Of a stretch of 64,000 nt of DNA, positions 42,967-51,048 are shown piece by piece. Position 1 is the stretch's first letter. The number at the start of each line of letters is the position of its first letter. The position numbers and the translations under genes were made by a program. Source of the DNA: Streptomyces tubercidicus (GTDB lineage Bacteria; Actinomycetota; Actinomycetes; Streptomycetales; Streptomycetaceae); contig NZ_CP114205.1 in the NCBI RefSeq assembly GCF_027497495.1, positions 5,518,001-5,582,000 of the forward strand. Reading direction: 5' to 3'. The notes under the pieces were generated by a model. It was given only the letters and a program-made list of their open reading frames with translations, ran no database searches and was not told the origin of the DNA.

Positions 42967-43866
42967 TCACCCGGTCACGCTCACATCGTCCGTGGCCGTG
43001 CGGTCGCCGGGTACCTCCAGAGTGCACCCCTTCGAGGCTTCTGCGGCAGCCCTTGCACGCTTTTTCGCGAGCGGTGCGGCGAGTCCGGTGAAGACGATGA
43101 ACAGTCCGATGGCGAACAGCACGATCGTGGCGCCGGACGGGACGTCCACGTAGTACGAGGTGGCGGTGCCCGTAAGGGTGACCGCGACACCGATCGCCAC
43201 CGCCACCGAGAAGGTGACCGCGAAGCTGCGGCTGATCTGCTGGGCGGCCGCGACCGGGATCACCATCAGGGCGCTGACCAGCAGCAGACCGACGACGCGC
43301 ATGGCGACGGTGACGGTGACCGCGGCGGTGACGGCGACCAGCAGGTTGAGCAGCCGTACCGGCAGGCCGGTCACCCGGGCGAACTCCTCGTCCTGGCACA
43401 CCGCGAAGAGCTGGCGGCGCAGTCCGATGGTGATCGCCAGCACCAGGGCGGCCAGCACGTAGATCGTCGTCATGTCCTGCGGCGAGACGGTGGTGATCGA
43501 GCCGAAGAGGTAGGTGCCGAGGTTGGCGTTGGAGCCCGCGTCGGAGAGGTTCATCAGCATCACACCGCCCGCCATGCCGCCGTAGAACAGCATGGCCAGG
43601 GCGAGGTCGCCGCGGGTCTTGCCGTACCAGCGGATCAGCTCCATGACGACGGAGCCGGCGATGGCGACGGCGGTGGCGACCCAGATGGGGCTGGTGTTGA
43701 GCAGAAAGCCGAGGCCGACGCCGGTCAGCGCGACATGGCCGATGCCGTCGCCCATCAGGGCCTGGCGGCGCTGGACGAGGTAGATGCCGATGGCGGGGGC
43801 GGTGATGCCGACGATCAGGGCGGCGATCAGGGCCCGCTGCATGAAGGCGTAGTTCAGGATTTCCAT
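42967..43866 (-). CDS. znuB: Zinc ABC transporter permease ZnuB
   Basis: 299 aa with about eight membrane helices. LVQRRQALMGDGIGHVALTGVGLG is the ABC-3 permease signature. Complete, and followed by a conserved Lys/Arg-rich cytoplasmic tail. It forms the channel of the zinc importer. The gap to znuC is 79 bases, so the genes may be partly uncoupled. Confidence 0.94.
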   Translation of the reverse strand: MEILNYAFMQRALIAALIVGITAPAIGIYLVQRRQALMGDGIGHVALTGVGLGFLLNTSPIWVATAVAIAGSVVMELIRWYGKTRGDLALAMLFYGGMAGGVMLMNLSDAGSNANLGTYLFGSITTVSPQDMTTIYVLAALVLAITIGLRRQLFAVCQDEEFARVTGLPVRLLNLLVAVTAAVTVTVAMRVVGLLLVSALMVIPVAAAQQISRSFAVTFSVAVAIGVAVTLTGTATSYYVDVPSGATIVLFAIGLFIVFTGLAAPLAKKRARAAAEASKGCTLEVPGDRTATDDVSVTG

Positions 43867-43945
43867 GTCGCTCCACCTCGCGAACGAGCGCCGGTGCTCG
43901 GGTGTCGGCTGGGGGTGCGGGGGTCGTCCCCCGAAGATCGCAGCA

Positions 43946-44725
43946 TCAGCTCAGCAGCCCCGTCCGGATCGGTTCCGCGGCCTGGTCGGCGTGCGGGTGG
44001 ACATGGTCGTGGCCGGGCAGCGCGTGCTGGCCCACGGCCTCGGGCGGCGGGCCGTCGTGGACGACGCAGCCGTCCCGCAGCACCACCGCGCGGTCGATCA
44101 GCGGCTCCAGCGGGCCCAGCTCGTGCAGCACGAGCAGCACGGTGGTGCCGCGGCCGACCTGTTCGCGCAGGGCGGCGGCCAGCACCTCCTGGCTGGCCAG
44201 GTCGACGCCCGCCATCGGCTCGTCCATGATCAGCAGTTCCGGTTCGCCGGCCAGCGCACGGGCGATCAGCACCCGCTGGTGCTGCCCGCCGGACAGCGCG
44301 TTGACGGAGTCCTTGGCGCGGTCGGCCATGCCGACCAGCTCCAGCGCCCGGTGCACCGCGGCCCGGTCGGCCTTGCGCAGGATGCCCAGCTTCGTACGGG
44401 CCAGCCGGCCGGACGTGACGACCTCGCGGACGGTGGCGGGCACGCCGCCCGCCGCGGTGGTGCGCTGCGGGACGTAGCCGATCCGGGCCCAGTCCCGGAA
44501 CCGCCGGAATTCCGTGCCGAAGAGGGCCAGCTCACCGCCGGTGAGCGGGACCTGGCCGATCACGGAGCGGACGGCGGTGGACTTGCCGGAGCCGTTGGCG
44601 CCGAGCAGCGCGACGACCTCACCGGACCGCACGGTCAGATCGACGCCGCGCAGCACCGGGCGGGCGCCCAGCGAGGCGGTGGCGCCGCGCAGGTCGATCA
44701 CCGGCGGGGTGGACGACTCGTTCAT
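43946..44725 (-). CDS. znuC: Zinc ABC transporter ATP-binding protein ZnuC
   Basis: 259 aa. Walker A LLGANGSGKST, Q loop YVPQR, signature ALSGGQHQRVLIARAL, Walker B ELLIMDEPMAGVD and switch His LVLHELGPL. A His/Asp-rich end (PGHDHVHPHADQ) may bind zinc. ATG with GGAG at 6 bases is preferred; an in-frame GTG at 44761 overlaps the znuA stop in GTGA and would add 12 residues. Confidence 0.94.
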   Translation of the reverse strand: MNESSTPPVIDLRGATASLGARPVLRGVDLTVRSGEVVALLGANGSGKSTAVRSVIGQVPLTGGELALFGTEFRRFRDWARIGYVPQRTTAAGGVPATVREVVTSGRLARTKLGILRKADRAAVHRALELVGMADRAKDSVNALSGGQHQRVLIARALAGEPELLIMDEPMAGVDLASQEVLAAALREQVGRGTTVLLVLHELGPLEPLIDRAVVLRDGCVVHDGPPPEAVGQHALPGHDHVHPHADQAAEPIRTGLLS

Positions 44726-44757
44726 GGTGATCTCCGTCACGTGCGGTGCGGTGTCCG

Positions 44758-45720
44758 TCACTTACTGCCGAGCGCCTTCTGCAGTGCGGCGAGGTTGGCG
44801 CGCTGCACACCGAAGTAGTCCTTGCCGCGGGACTTGGCGTTGATCCCCTCCAGCGGGTCGAGGACATCGGTCTTCAGGTGGAGGTCGCCGGCCAGGGCCT
44901 TGGCGGTGGCCGGGTTGGCGATCGTCTCGAAGAAGACCGTGGAGACGTGGTGCTCCCTGGCGAGGGTGTGCAGGTCCCTGATGCGCTTGGCGCTGGGCTC
45001 GGCCTCCGGGTCGAGTCCGCTGATGGCCTCTTCGGTGAGGCCGTAGCGCTCGGCGAGGTAGCCGAAGGCGGCGTGGGTGGTGAGGAAGGTGTCGGAGGAC
45101 CGCTTCTTCAGGCCGTCCTTGAACGCGGTGTTCAGCCCGTCCAGCTTCTTCACCAGGGCGTTGGTGTTCTTCTGGTAGTCGGCCTTGTGGTCCGGGTCGG
45201 CCTGGGCGAGGGTCTTGTTGACGCCCTTGGCGACCTCGGCGTACTTCACCGGGTCGAGCCAGATGTGGGGGTCCTTGCCGCCCTCGGACTCCGAGTGGGA
45301 GTGGTTGTCACCGGTGGTGTGGTGGTGACCGTCGACCTCGGTGCCGTGCTCTTCGAGGGAGGTGAGGGCGGCCGCGTCGGCGACGTGCTTGGCGCCGGAC
45401 TGCTTGACGGCCTCGTCCACGGCGGGCTGCAGGCCCTTGAGGTAGACGACGGCGCCGGACTCGCCGAGCTGGGCGGTCTGCTGCGGGGAGAGCTCCAGGT
45501 CGTGCGGCTCGGCCCCCGGCTTGGTGAGGCTGGTCACCTCGACGTGCTTCCCGCCGATCTGCTGGGCGAGGAATTCCATGGGGTAGAAGGACGCTGTCAC
45601 TCGCAGCTTGCCGTCCTCGGTGCGGGCGCCGCCCGAGGGGGAACAGGCGGAGAGCGCCAGCAGGCCGAGCACCGAGACTCCGGCGAGGGTCGCGGTGGAT
45701 ATAGGACGGCGTATGTTCAT
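44758..45720 (-). CDS. znuA: Zinc-binding lipoprotein ZnuA
   Basis: 320 aa. Lipoprotein signal with lipobox LSAC (LGLLALSACS). The substrate-binding domain has metal ligands in PGAEPHDLELSP and HIWLDP, and a His-rich loop (DGHHHTTGDNHSHSES) between them as in high-affinity zinc binders. It sits directly behind a Zur-box-like palindrome. ATG at 45720 is preferred: the likely promoter would start transcription almost on it (leaderless). An in-frame ATG at 45729 is the alternative. Confidence 0.93.
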   Translation of the reverse strand: MNIRRPISTATLAGVSVLGLLALSACSPSGGARTEDGKLRVTASFYPMEFLAQQIGGKHVEVTSLTKPGAEPHDLELSPQQTAQLGESGAVVYLKGLQPAVDEAVKQSGAKHVADAAALTSLEEHGTEVDGHHHTTGDNHSHSESEGGKDPHIWLDPVKYAEVAKGVNKTLAQADPDHKADYQKNTNALVKKLDGLNTAFKDGLKKRSSDTFLTTHAAFGYLAERYGLTEEAISGLDPEAEPSAKRIRDLHTLAREHHVSTVFFETIANPATAKALAGDLHLKTDVLDPLEGINAKSRGKDYFGVQRANLAALQKALGSK

Positions 45721-45741
45721 GACACTCATGTTCAACAAAGT

Positions 45742-45756
45742 TGGAAACGATTGTCA
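45742..45756 (-). promoter_or_regulatory. Zur box-like operator overlapping the znuA -35 element
   Basis: On the minus strand TGACAATCGTTTCCA is an imperfect 7-1-7 palindrome that agrees at 11 of 15 positions with the TGAAAATGATTTTCA form of Streptomyces Zur boxes. It overlaps a TTGACA hexamer (45757-45752), so zinc-loaded Zur would block RNA polymerase. Confidence 0.75.
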
Positions 45757-45940
45757 ACAACAAGTGGGGCGGTGTGAGCGGGGCGACAGTGGGGACGACA
45801 GTGAGGCCGGAACCGATTTGATCCAGGGGGTACGGCCGCCGGTACCCTGAACTATTCGCCCGCACGTCTTTGACCACCCCCTCATCGGGACGCCAGGGCG
45901 CCGCCCATCCATCGTTCGTCGTCGTAATGAAGAGAGCACC

Positions 45941-47323
45941 GTGGCCGCCGACAAGATCGATACCATCGTCAGCCTGAGCAAGCGCCGTGGCTTCGTCTAT
46001 CCGTGCAGTGAGATCTACGGCGGCTCCCGCGCTGCCTGGGATTACGGTCCGCTGGGCGTCGAGCTCAAGGAGAACATCAAGCGCCAGTGGTGGCGCGCCA
46101 TGGTCACCTCGCGCGAAGACGTCGTCGGCATCGACTCGTCGGTGATCCTGGCCCCCGAGGTCTGGCAGGCGTCCGGCCACGTCGCCACCTTCACCGACCC
46201 GCTCACCGAGTGCACCTCCTGCCACAAGCGCTTCCGCGCGGACCACCTGGAGGAGGCGTACGAGGCCAAGCACGGCCGGCTCCCCGAGAACGGCATGGCG
46301 GACATCAACTGCCCCCACTGCGGCAACAAGGGCGGCTTCACCGAGCCCAAGCAGTTCTCCGGCCTGCTCTCCACCCACCTCGGCCCGTCCCAGGACACCG
46401 CCTCGGTCGCCTACCTGCGCCCCGAGACGGCCCAGGGCATCTTCACCAACTTCGCCCAGGTGCAGCAGACTTCCCGCAAGAAGCCGCCGTTCGGCATCGC
46501 GCAGATGGGCAAGTCCTTCCGCAACGAGATCACGCCCGGCAACTTCATCTTCCGGACCCGCGAGTTCGAGCAGATGGAGATGGAGTTCTTCGTCAAGCCG
46601 GGCGAGGACGAGCAGTGGCAGGAGTACTGGATGGCCGAGCGGTGGAACTGGTACCGCGACCTCGGCATCCGCGAGGAGAACATCCGCTGGTTCGAGCACC
46701 CGGCCGAGAAGCTCTCGCACTACTCCAAGCGCACCGCTGACATCGAGTACCGCTTCAACTTCGGCGGCACCGAGTTCTCCGAGCTGGAGGGCGTGGCCAA
46801 CCGCACCGACTACGACCTGTCGGCGCACGCCAAGGCCTCCGGCCAGGACCTCTCCTACTTCGACCAGGAGGCCGGCGAGCGCTGGACTCCGTACGTCATC
46901 GAGCCGGCGGCCGGTGTGAACCGCGCGATGCTCGCCTTCATGCTCGACGCGTACATCGAGGACGAGGCGCCCAACGCCAAGGGCAAGATGGAGAAGCGCA
47001 CCGTCATGCGGCTCGACCCGCGCCTGGCGCCGGTCAAGGTCGCGGTGCTGCCGCTGTCCCGCAACCCGCAGCTGTCGCCGAAGGCGAAGGGGCTGGCCAC
47101 GGACCTGCGCAAGAACTGGAACATCGAGTTCGACGACGCGGGCGCCATCGGCCGCCGCTACCGCCGCCAGGACGAGATCGGCACCCCGTTCTGCGTCACC
47201 GTCGACTTCGACACCCTCGACGACAACGCGGTCACGGTGCGCGAGCGCGACACCATGAAGCAGGAGCGCGTCAGCCTGGACCAGATCCAGGGGTACCTGG
47301 GGGCACGCCTCCTCGGGTGCTAG
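45941..47323 (+). CDS. glyS: Glycyl-tRNA synthetase, dimeric type
   Basis: 460 aa. Class II aaRS of the alpha-2 (GlyQS-type single chain) family: motif 1 region WDYGPLGVELKENIKRQWW, zinc finger CTSCHKRF and CPHCGNKGG, motif 2 FRNEITPGNFIFRTREFEQME, motif 3 and the C-terminal anticodon domain with KVAVLPLSRN. GTG start after GAAGAGAG. The 220-base gap to divergent znuA holds the Zur box; no T-box structure is seen. A rho-independent-like terminator follows. Confidence 0.95.
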   Translation: MAADKIDTIVSLSKRRGFVYPCSEIYGGSRAAWDYGPLGVELKENIKRQWWRAMVTSREDVVGIDSSVILAPEVWQASGHVATFTDPLTECTSCHKRFRADHLEEAYEAKHGRLPENGMADINCPHCGNKGGFTEPKQFSGLLSTHLGPSQDTASVAYLRPETAQGIFTNFAQVQQTSRKKPPFGIAQMGKSFRNEITPGNFIFRTREFEQMEMEFFVKPGEDEQWQEYWMAERWNWYRDLGIREENIRWFEHPAEKLSHYSKRTADIEYRFNFGGTEFSELEGVANRTDYDLSAHAKASGQDLSYFDQEAGERWTPYVIEPAAGVNRAMLAFMLDAYIEDEAPNAKGKMEKRTVMRLDPRLAPVKVAVLPLSRNPQLSPKAKGLATDLRKNWNIEFDDAGAIGRRYRRQDEIGTPFCVTVDFDTLDDNAVTVRERDTMKQERVSLDQIQGYLGARLLGC

Positions 47324-47374
47324 ACCTCGCGGGGCGGCGCCGGTTCTTTGTGGGCGGCGCCCACCTGTGACCTC

Positions 47375-47418
47375 AAGCGCCGGTCGGGCTCGGAATTTCC
47401 GGGCCGGGCCGGCGTTTT
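47375..47418 (+). terminator. glyS terminator, streptomycete CGCCGG-type inverted repeat
   Basis: CTCAAGCGCCGGTCGGGCT and GGGCCGGGCCGGCG pair imperfectly and are followed by TTTTTG. The same type of element is dispersed downstream of many Streptomyces genes. Confidence 0.75.
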
Positions 47419-47565
47419 TGTGTGCGCGCGGAATATCCCCTTGCCCTGCCGCGTTGTGGTCCCGAGGGGGCCCGTGCCTCCCTTACGGGTTCTGTTCGGC
47501 CGTGCCCTAGGTGACTTGGGGCTTCAGGTGCCTGGGGTGCTTCAGGCGTCCCAGGGCCTCTGCTT

Positions 47566-48012
47566 TTGGCGATTCGTCAGAAGTGGGCGGACACTGCGGT
47601 GTTGATGCTCTCCCAGTACGTCGAGGAGCGGTACGCGGCCGATCTGCTGGCGACGAACACCAGCGGGGTGGGTTATCTGCTCAAACAACGGGTCGCGGAT
47701 GTCGAGGAGTTCATCGAGGCGCTGCGGAGGGTGGCGGCGGGCGGCACCGCGCTGGACCCGCAGGTCGTCGCCCAGCTGCTGGTGCGACGGGCGAGCGATC
47801 CGCTGGAGCGGCTGACGGCCCGGGAGCGGGATGTCCTCGCCCTGATGGCCGAGGGCCGTTCCAATGCGGGCATCGCCGCGCAACTGGTGGTGAGCGAGAG
47901 CGCGGTGGCCAAACACATCAACAACATCCTCGCCAAGCTGGATCTGCCGAAGGCGGACGCCGATCACCGCAGGGTGCTCGCGGTGCTTCATTTCCTGGGC
48001 GTGGGAGGGTAG
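47566..48012 (+). pseudogene. Remnant of a NarL/LuxR-family response regulator, N-terminus missing
   Basis: The frame starts mid-receiver. TAVLMLSQYVEERYAADLLA and GVGYLLKQRVADVEEFIEALRRV are the last strands and helices of a receiver domain; the acidic pocket and the phosphorylatable Asp are gone. The C-terminal LuxR helix-turn-helix is complete (LTARERDVLALMAEGRSNAGIAAQLVVSESAVAKHINNIL). No start with a ribosome site is present; only TTG at 47566. Upstream 47419-47565 contains nothing similar to a receiver. A deletion joined glyS downstream sequence to the surviving 3' two thirds. No kinase gene is adjacent. Expression, if any, would give an unregulated DNA-binding domain. Confidence 0.82.
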
Positions 48013-48116
48013 TTGGGATGATCGGTGCTGCCCGCGACATGCAGGCCCTGGGTGTATGAGATCGCCTATAGGCTTGTCGATCATCTTGTCGGCACTCACA
48101 GTTCGAAGGAGTTGAA

Positions 48117-48317
48117 ATGAAACAGCCTCCCTTTGCCGCCCTGTCCACCGGGCTGGCGATGTTCGGTACGGCCCTGGGCTTCCTCGCGCTCCAGTTGCGC
48201 GCGAACGGTTACGAGCCGTACGTCGAGTCCGTGGCCACCACCAGTGTCCTGATGTGGACCACGGCATGCCTGACGGTCGTGACGTGGGTCCGCTACCGGC
48301 AGCAGAACTCGGACTGA
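48117..48317 (+). CDS. Small two-helix membrane protein
   Basis: 66 aa. AAGGAG is placed 7 bases before ATG, so it is probably translated. Two hydrophobic segments, FAALSTGLAMFGTALGFLAL and SVATTSVLMWTTACLTVVTWV, with a short loop, and a basic end. I do not recognise a family. It stands between the regulator remnant and the DUF1772 gene. Confidence 0.7.
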   Translation: MKQPPFAALSTGLAMFGTALGFLALQLRANGYEPYVESVATTSVLMWTTACLTVVTWVRYRQQNSD

Positions 48318-48440
48318 GTTCCACGGATGCCGACGGGCGTCCGGGCAGCAGCCCCGGCGCCCGTTGCGCGTCCGCCGGTGGGACCGGTTCCGTGGCCGCT
48401 CTCGGTAGGGTCGGGACCACGTACCGGATACGGAGGAGCC

Positions 48441-48941
48441 ATGAGAGCCCTGCAGACCGTCACGCTCCTGGTCGCGACGCTTGGCACGGGCCTGATGGCC
48501 GGCCTCTTCGCCGCCTTCGCCTACGCGGTGATGCCCGGTCTGGCCCGTTCCGGCGACCGCTCCTTCGTACGGGCTATGCAGCACATCAACCGGGCCATCC
48601 TCAACGGCTGGTTCCTGCTCCCCTTCCTGCTGCCGATGCCGTTGCTCATCCTTGCCACCGTCCTTTCCTGGAACGGCCACGGGCGGGTGGCCCTGCCCTG
48701 GATTCTTGCCGCGCTGGTGCTCTACCTGGCGGGGTTCTTCGTCACCAGCGGCGTCAATGTCCCGCTCAACAACGCCCTCGACAAGGCCGATACGGAAGAC
48801 GACGGCCGGGTCAGGGCCGCCAGGGCCGTCTTCGAGGGCCGCTGGGTGACCTGGAACATCGTCCGCGCCGCCCTCCACACCGCAGCGTTCGGCGTCCTCG
48901 CCTGGGCCCTCTTTCTGCATGGCACGGCAGGCCAGGCGTAG
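48441..48941 (+). CDS. DUF1772 (anthrone oxygenase-like) membrane protein
   Basis: 166 aa with four membrane helices. LMAGLFAAFAYAVMPGLAR, AMQHINRAILNGWF, FVTSGVNVPLNNALD and RAVFEGRWVTWNIVR are the DUF1772 motifs. GGAGGAG precedes the ATG. The family is widespread and mostly uncharacterised; the fungal anthrone-oxygenase label is not evidence of such chemistry here. It is convergent with the TetR gene across 16 bases. Confidence 0.9.
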   Translation: MRALQTVTLLVATLGTGLMAGLFAAFAYAVMPGLARSGDRSFVRAMQHINRAILNGWFLLPFLLPMPLLILATVLSWNGHGRVALPWILAALVLYLAGFFVTSGVNVPLNNALDKADTEDDGRVRAARAVFEGRWVTWNIVRAALHTAAFGVLAWALFLHGTAGQA

Positions 48942-48957
48942 CGGCCGGCGGTGCTGC

Positions 48958-49545
48958 TCAGGTATCTATGCGCAGGCCGCGCAGGACCAGGCCGCGGACG
49001 GCTTCGAAGTCGGCGGTGATCTCGGGGCGGGACCACTCGGGGGCGTAACACGGGTCGTGGAAGCGGCCGGTGGCGTCGAAGACCGCGCGGGCGGTGGTGG
49101 CGGGGGAGGGGGTGTGGAAGTCGCCCTCGCTGACGCCGGCTTCGATGATGGAGGTGAGCTGGGCTTCGAGGTCGGTGATATGGCGGTCGACCACACCGCC
49201 GCTCTCTCCGATCAATGTCATATAGGTGGCGAAGAGTTCGGGATCGTCTCCGGCCTTGTGCCGCTTGGCCTCGAACAGGGCGGTCAGCCAGCGGTCCAGC
49301 CGCTCCGGGGCCGGTCCTTCCGCCGCGACGATGACCGACAGCTCCTGGCTCGTACGGTCCAGCCAGCGTTCCGTGACCGCTTCCCGCAGCGCCGCCTTGG
49401 TACGGAAGTGGCGGTAGACGCTGCCATGGCTGACGCCCAGGGCCCGCGCCACATCCACGACCGTGGCCTTGGCCGGGCCGTAGCGGCGCAGCACCTCCTC
49501 GGTGGCTTCGAGGATGCGCTCTGGGGTCAACGTCTCGGGGGGCAT
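48958..49545 (-). CDS. TetR-family transcriptional regulator
   Basis: 195 aa. N-terminal HTH: ERILEATEEVLRRYGPAKATVVDVARALGVSHGSVYRHFRTKAALREAV. The ligand domain is typical in size and includes FATYMTLIGESGGVVDRHI. Target unknown. It may regulate the DUF1772 gene convergent to it or the aldo/keto reductase; the gap upstream holds an 8-bp tandem repeat. The ATG after a G-rich stretch has only a weak ribosome site. Confidence 0.9.
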   Translation of the reverse strand: MPPETLTPERILEATEEVLRRYGPAKATVVDVARALGVSHGSVYRHFRTKAALREAVTERWLDRTSQELSVIVAAEGPAPERLDRWLTALFEAKRHKAGDDPELFATYMTLIGESGGVVDRHITDLEAQLTSIIEAGVSEGDFHTPSPATTARAVFDATGRFHDPCYAPEWSRPEITADFEAVRGLVLRGLRIDT

Positions 49546-49692
49546 GGGACGGGGCGGCCTTTCGGGAGAGCGGGCGGTCACGGGGCGGCGACGGGGTGGG
49601 GCGCCGGCCAGGGCGTGATGGGGCGGGGATGGTGGTACGTACGGACGGTACCTGGCGTTGCCCCGTACCTGCTGCGGTGGGCGCACGCCGGG

Positions 49693-49763
49693 TGGCCTGC
49701 TGGCCCGGTGGCCCGGTGGCCCGGTGGCCCGGTGGCCCGGTGATCCGGTGGCCCGGTGATCCG
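49693..49763. repeat. Variable-number tandem repeat, 8-bp unit
   Basis: TGGCCCGG is repeated at least six times in exact register, with two TGATCCGG variants near the right end and a degenerate TGGCCTGC at the left. It sits between the TetR and aldo/keto reductase genes, in a 265-base gap with no gene. Confidence 0.88.
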
Positions 49764-49810
49764 TGTCCCCATGGGACCGCCTCGCCGTTACTCGTCCGCC
49801 TCCCCGTTCG

Positions 49811-50815
49811 TCAGTGCTCGCTGTCCAGGTGGGCCATCTGGTCGCTGGGGTAGCGGTCGCCGGCGGCGGCGCCGGCCGGGACGGCGTGCTCGATCGCGGC
49901 CAGATCGTCGGCGTCCAGGGTGATGTCCAGGGCGCCGAGGGCCTCGGCAAGCCGGTCGCGGCGGCGGGCGCCGACCAGCGGGACGATGTCCGCGCCGCGG
50001 GAGAGCACCCAGGCGATGGCGGTCTGCGCGACCGAGACGCCCTTCTGCTCGGCGGTCTTGCGCAGCGCGTCCACCAGATCGAGATTGCGGTCGAGGTTCT
50101 CACCCTGAAAGCGCGGGCTCCTGCCTCGGAAGTCGTTCGCGGCGAGCTTGCGGTCGCGGGTGAAGTGGCCGCTGATCAGGCCGCGGGACAGGACCCCGTA
50201 GGCGGTGACGCCGATGCCCAGTTCGCGGGCGGTCGGCAGGATCGCCTCCTCGATGCCGCGGGAGAGGAGGGAGTACTCGATCTGGAGGTCGGAGATCGGG
50301 GCCACGGCGGCGGCCCGGCGCAGGGTCTGGGCGCCCACCTCGGACAGGCCGATATGGCGGACGTGGCCGGCCTCGACCAGCTCGGCGATCGCGCCGACGG
50401 TCTCTTCGATTGGGACATCGGGATCGACCCGGGCGATCCGGTAGATGTCGATGTGGTCGGTGCCCAGGCGCTGGAGGGAGTACGCGGCGAAGTTCTTGAC
50501 CGCGTTCGGCCGGCCGTCGTAGCCGGTGAAGCCGCCCTCGACCGTGCGCAGGGCGCCGAACTTCACGCTGATCTGCGCCTTTTCGCGAGCCGCCGCGGGG
50601 GCGCTGCGCAGGGCTTCGTTGATCAGCAGTTCGTTGTGTCCCATGCCGTAGAAGTCGCCGGTGTCGAGCAGGGTGATGCCCGCGTCGAGGGCGGCGTGAA
50701 GGGTGGCGAGGGATTCGCTGCGGTCGCTGTCGCCGTAGAGGGCCGACATGCCCATGCAGCCGAGGCCGAGGGCGGAGGTCTGCGGGCCGGTGGTGCCCAG
50801 GGTGCGGGTCTGCAC
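49811..50815 (-). CDS. Aldo/keto reductase
   Basis: 334 aa TIM barrel of the AKR superfamily. The N-terminal LGLGCMGMSALYGD, DTGDFYGMGHNE (catalytic Asp/Tyr) and ISVKFGALR (catalytic Lys) are intact; RIARVDPDVPIEETVGAI and GLSEVGAQTLRRA follow. NADPH-dependent reduction of aldehydes or ketones. The promoter lies near a 38-base perfect inverted repeat. The orientation relative to the TetR gene leaves an open question of its regulator. Confidence 0.92.
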   Translation of the reverse strand: MQTRTLGTTGPQTSALGLGCMGMSALYGDSDRSESLATLHAALDAGITLLDTGDFYGMGHNELLINEALRSAPAAAREKAQISVKFGALRTVEGGFTGYDGRPNAVKNFAAYSLQRLGTDHIDIYRIARVDPDVPIEETVGAIAELVEAGHVRHIGLSEVGAQTLRRAAAVAPISDLQIEYSLLSRGIEEAILPTARELGIGVTAYGVLSRGLISGHFTRDRKLAANDFRGRSPRFQGENLDRNLDLVDALRKTAEQKGVSVAQTAIAWVLSRGADIVPLVGARRRDRLAEALGALDITLDADDLAAIEHAVPAGAAAGDRYPSDQMAHLDSEH

Positions 50816-50892
50816 TGCGTGCTCCTGAAGGTGACGGGAGGGCGATGAGGGGTGAGGCGGATGGAGAACCGCCGCCGTGTACTCACGATGAC

Positions 50893-50930
50893 ATGACGGC
50901 TGACAGATTTCAATATCTGTCAGCCGTCAT
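50893..50930. promoter_or_regulatory. 38-base near-symmetric operator-like inverted repeat
   Basis: Arms ATGACGGCTGACAGAT and ATCTGTCAGCCGTCAT are perfect over 16 bp with the 6-base centre TTCAAT. It lies about 80 bases upstream of the aldo/keto reductase start and before the 3' end of the exporter gene. A regulator binding site is likely; a terminator is less likely because it is AT-richer than local terminators. Confidence 0.75.
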
Positions 50931-50990
50931 TTCGTGCAGCGCGAGGTCAGCGCGGGGGCAGTGCGGAGTTAGTGCAGAATCAGCCCAGGT

Positions 50991-51032
50991 CAGGCCACGT
51001 CAGGCCACGTCAGGGCACGTCAGGGCACGTCA
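50991..51032. repeat. Four tandem 10-bp repeats downstream of the exporter
   Basis: CAGGCCACGT twice, then CAGGGCACGT twice, plus a trailing CA. They end 16 bases before the stop codon end of the MFS gene on the minus strand. Non-coding. Confidence 0.85.
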
Positions 51033-51048
51033 CAGCGGATCAGGCGCC

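Noticed and set aside
45805..45850. Palindromic GGTAC element in the glyS-znuA gap as second Zur box
   Set aside because: The arms are only 5 bp and lack the TGA/TCA ends of Zur sites.
45757..45940. T-box riboswitch upstream of glyS
   Set aside because: No TGGNACCGCG-like antiterminator sequence and no specifier loop could be seen in the short gap.
49693..51032. CRISPR array
   Set aside because: The tandem repeats here (8 and 10 bp) are contiguous without spacers and no cas gene is near.
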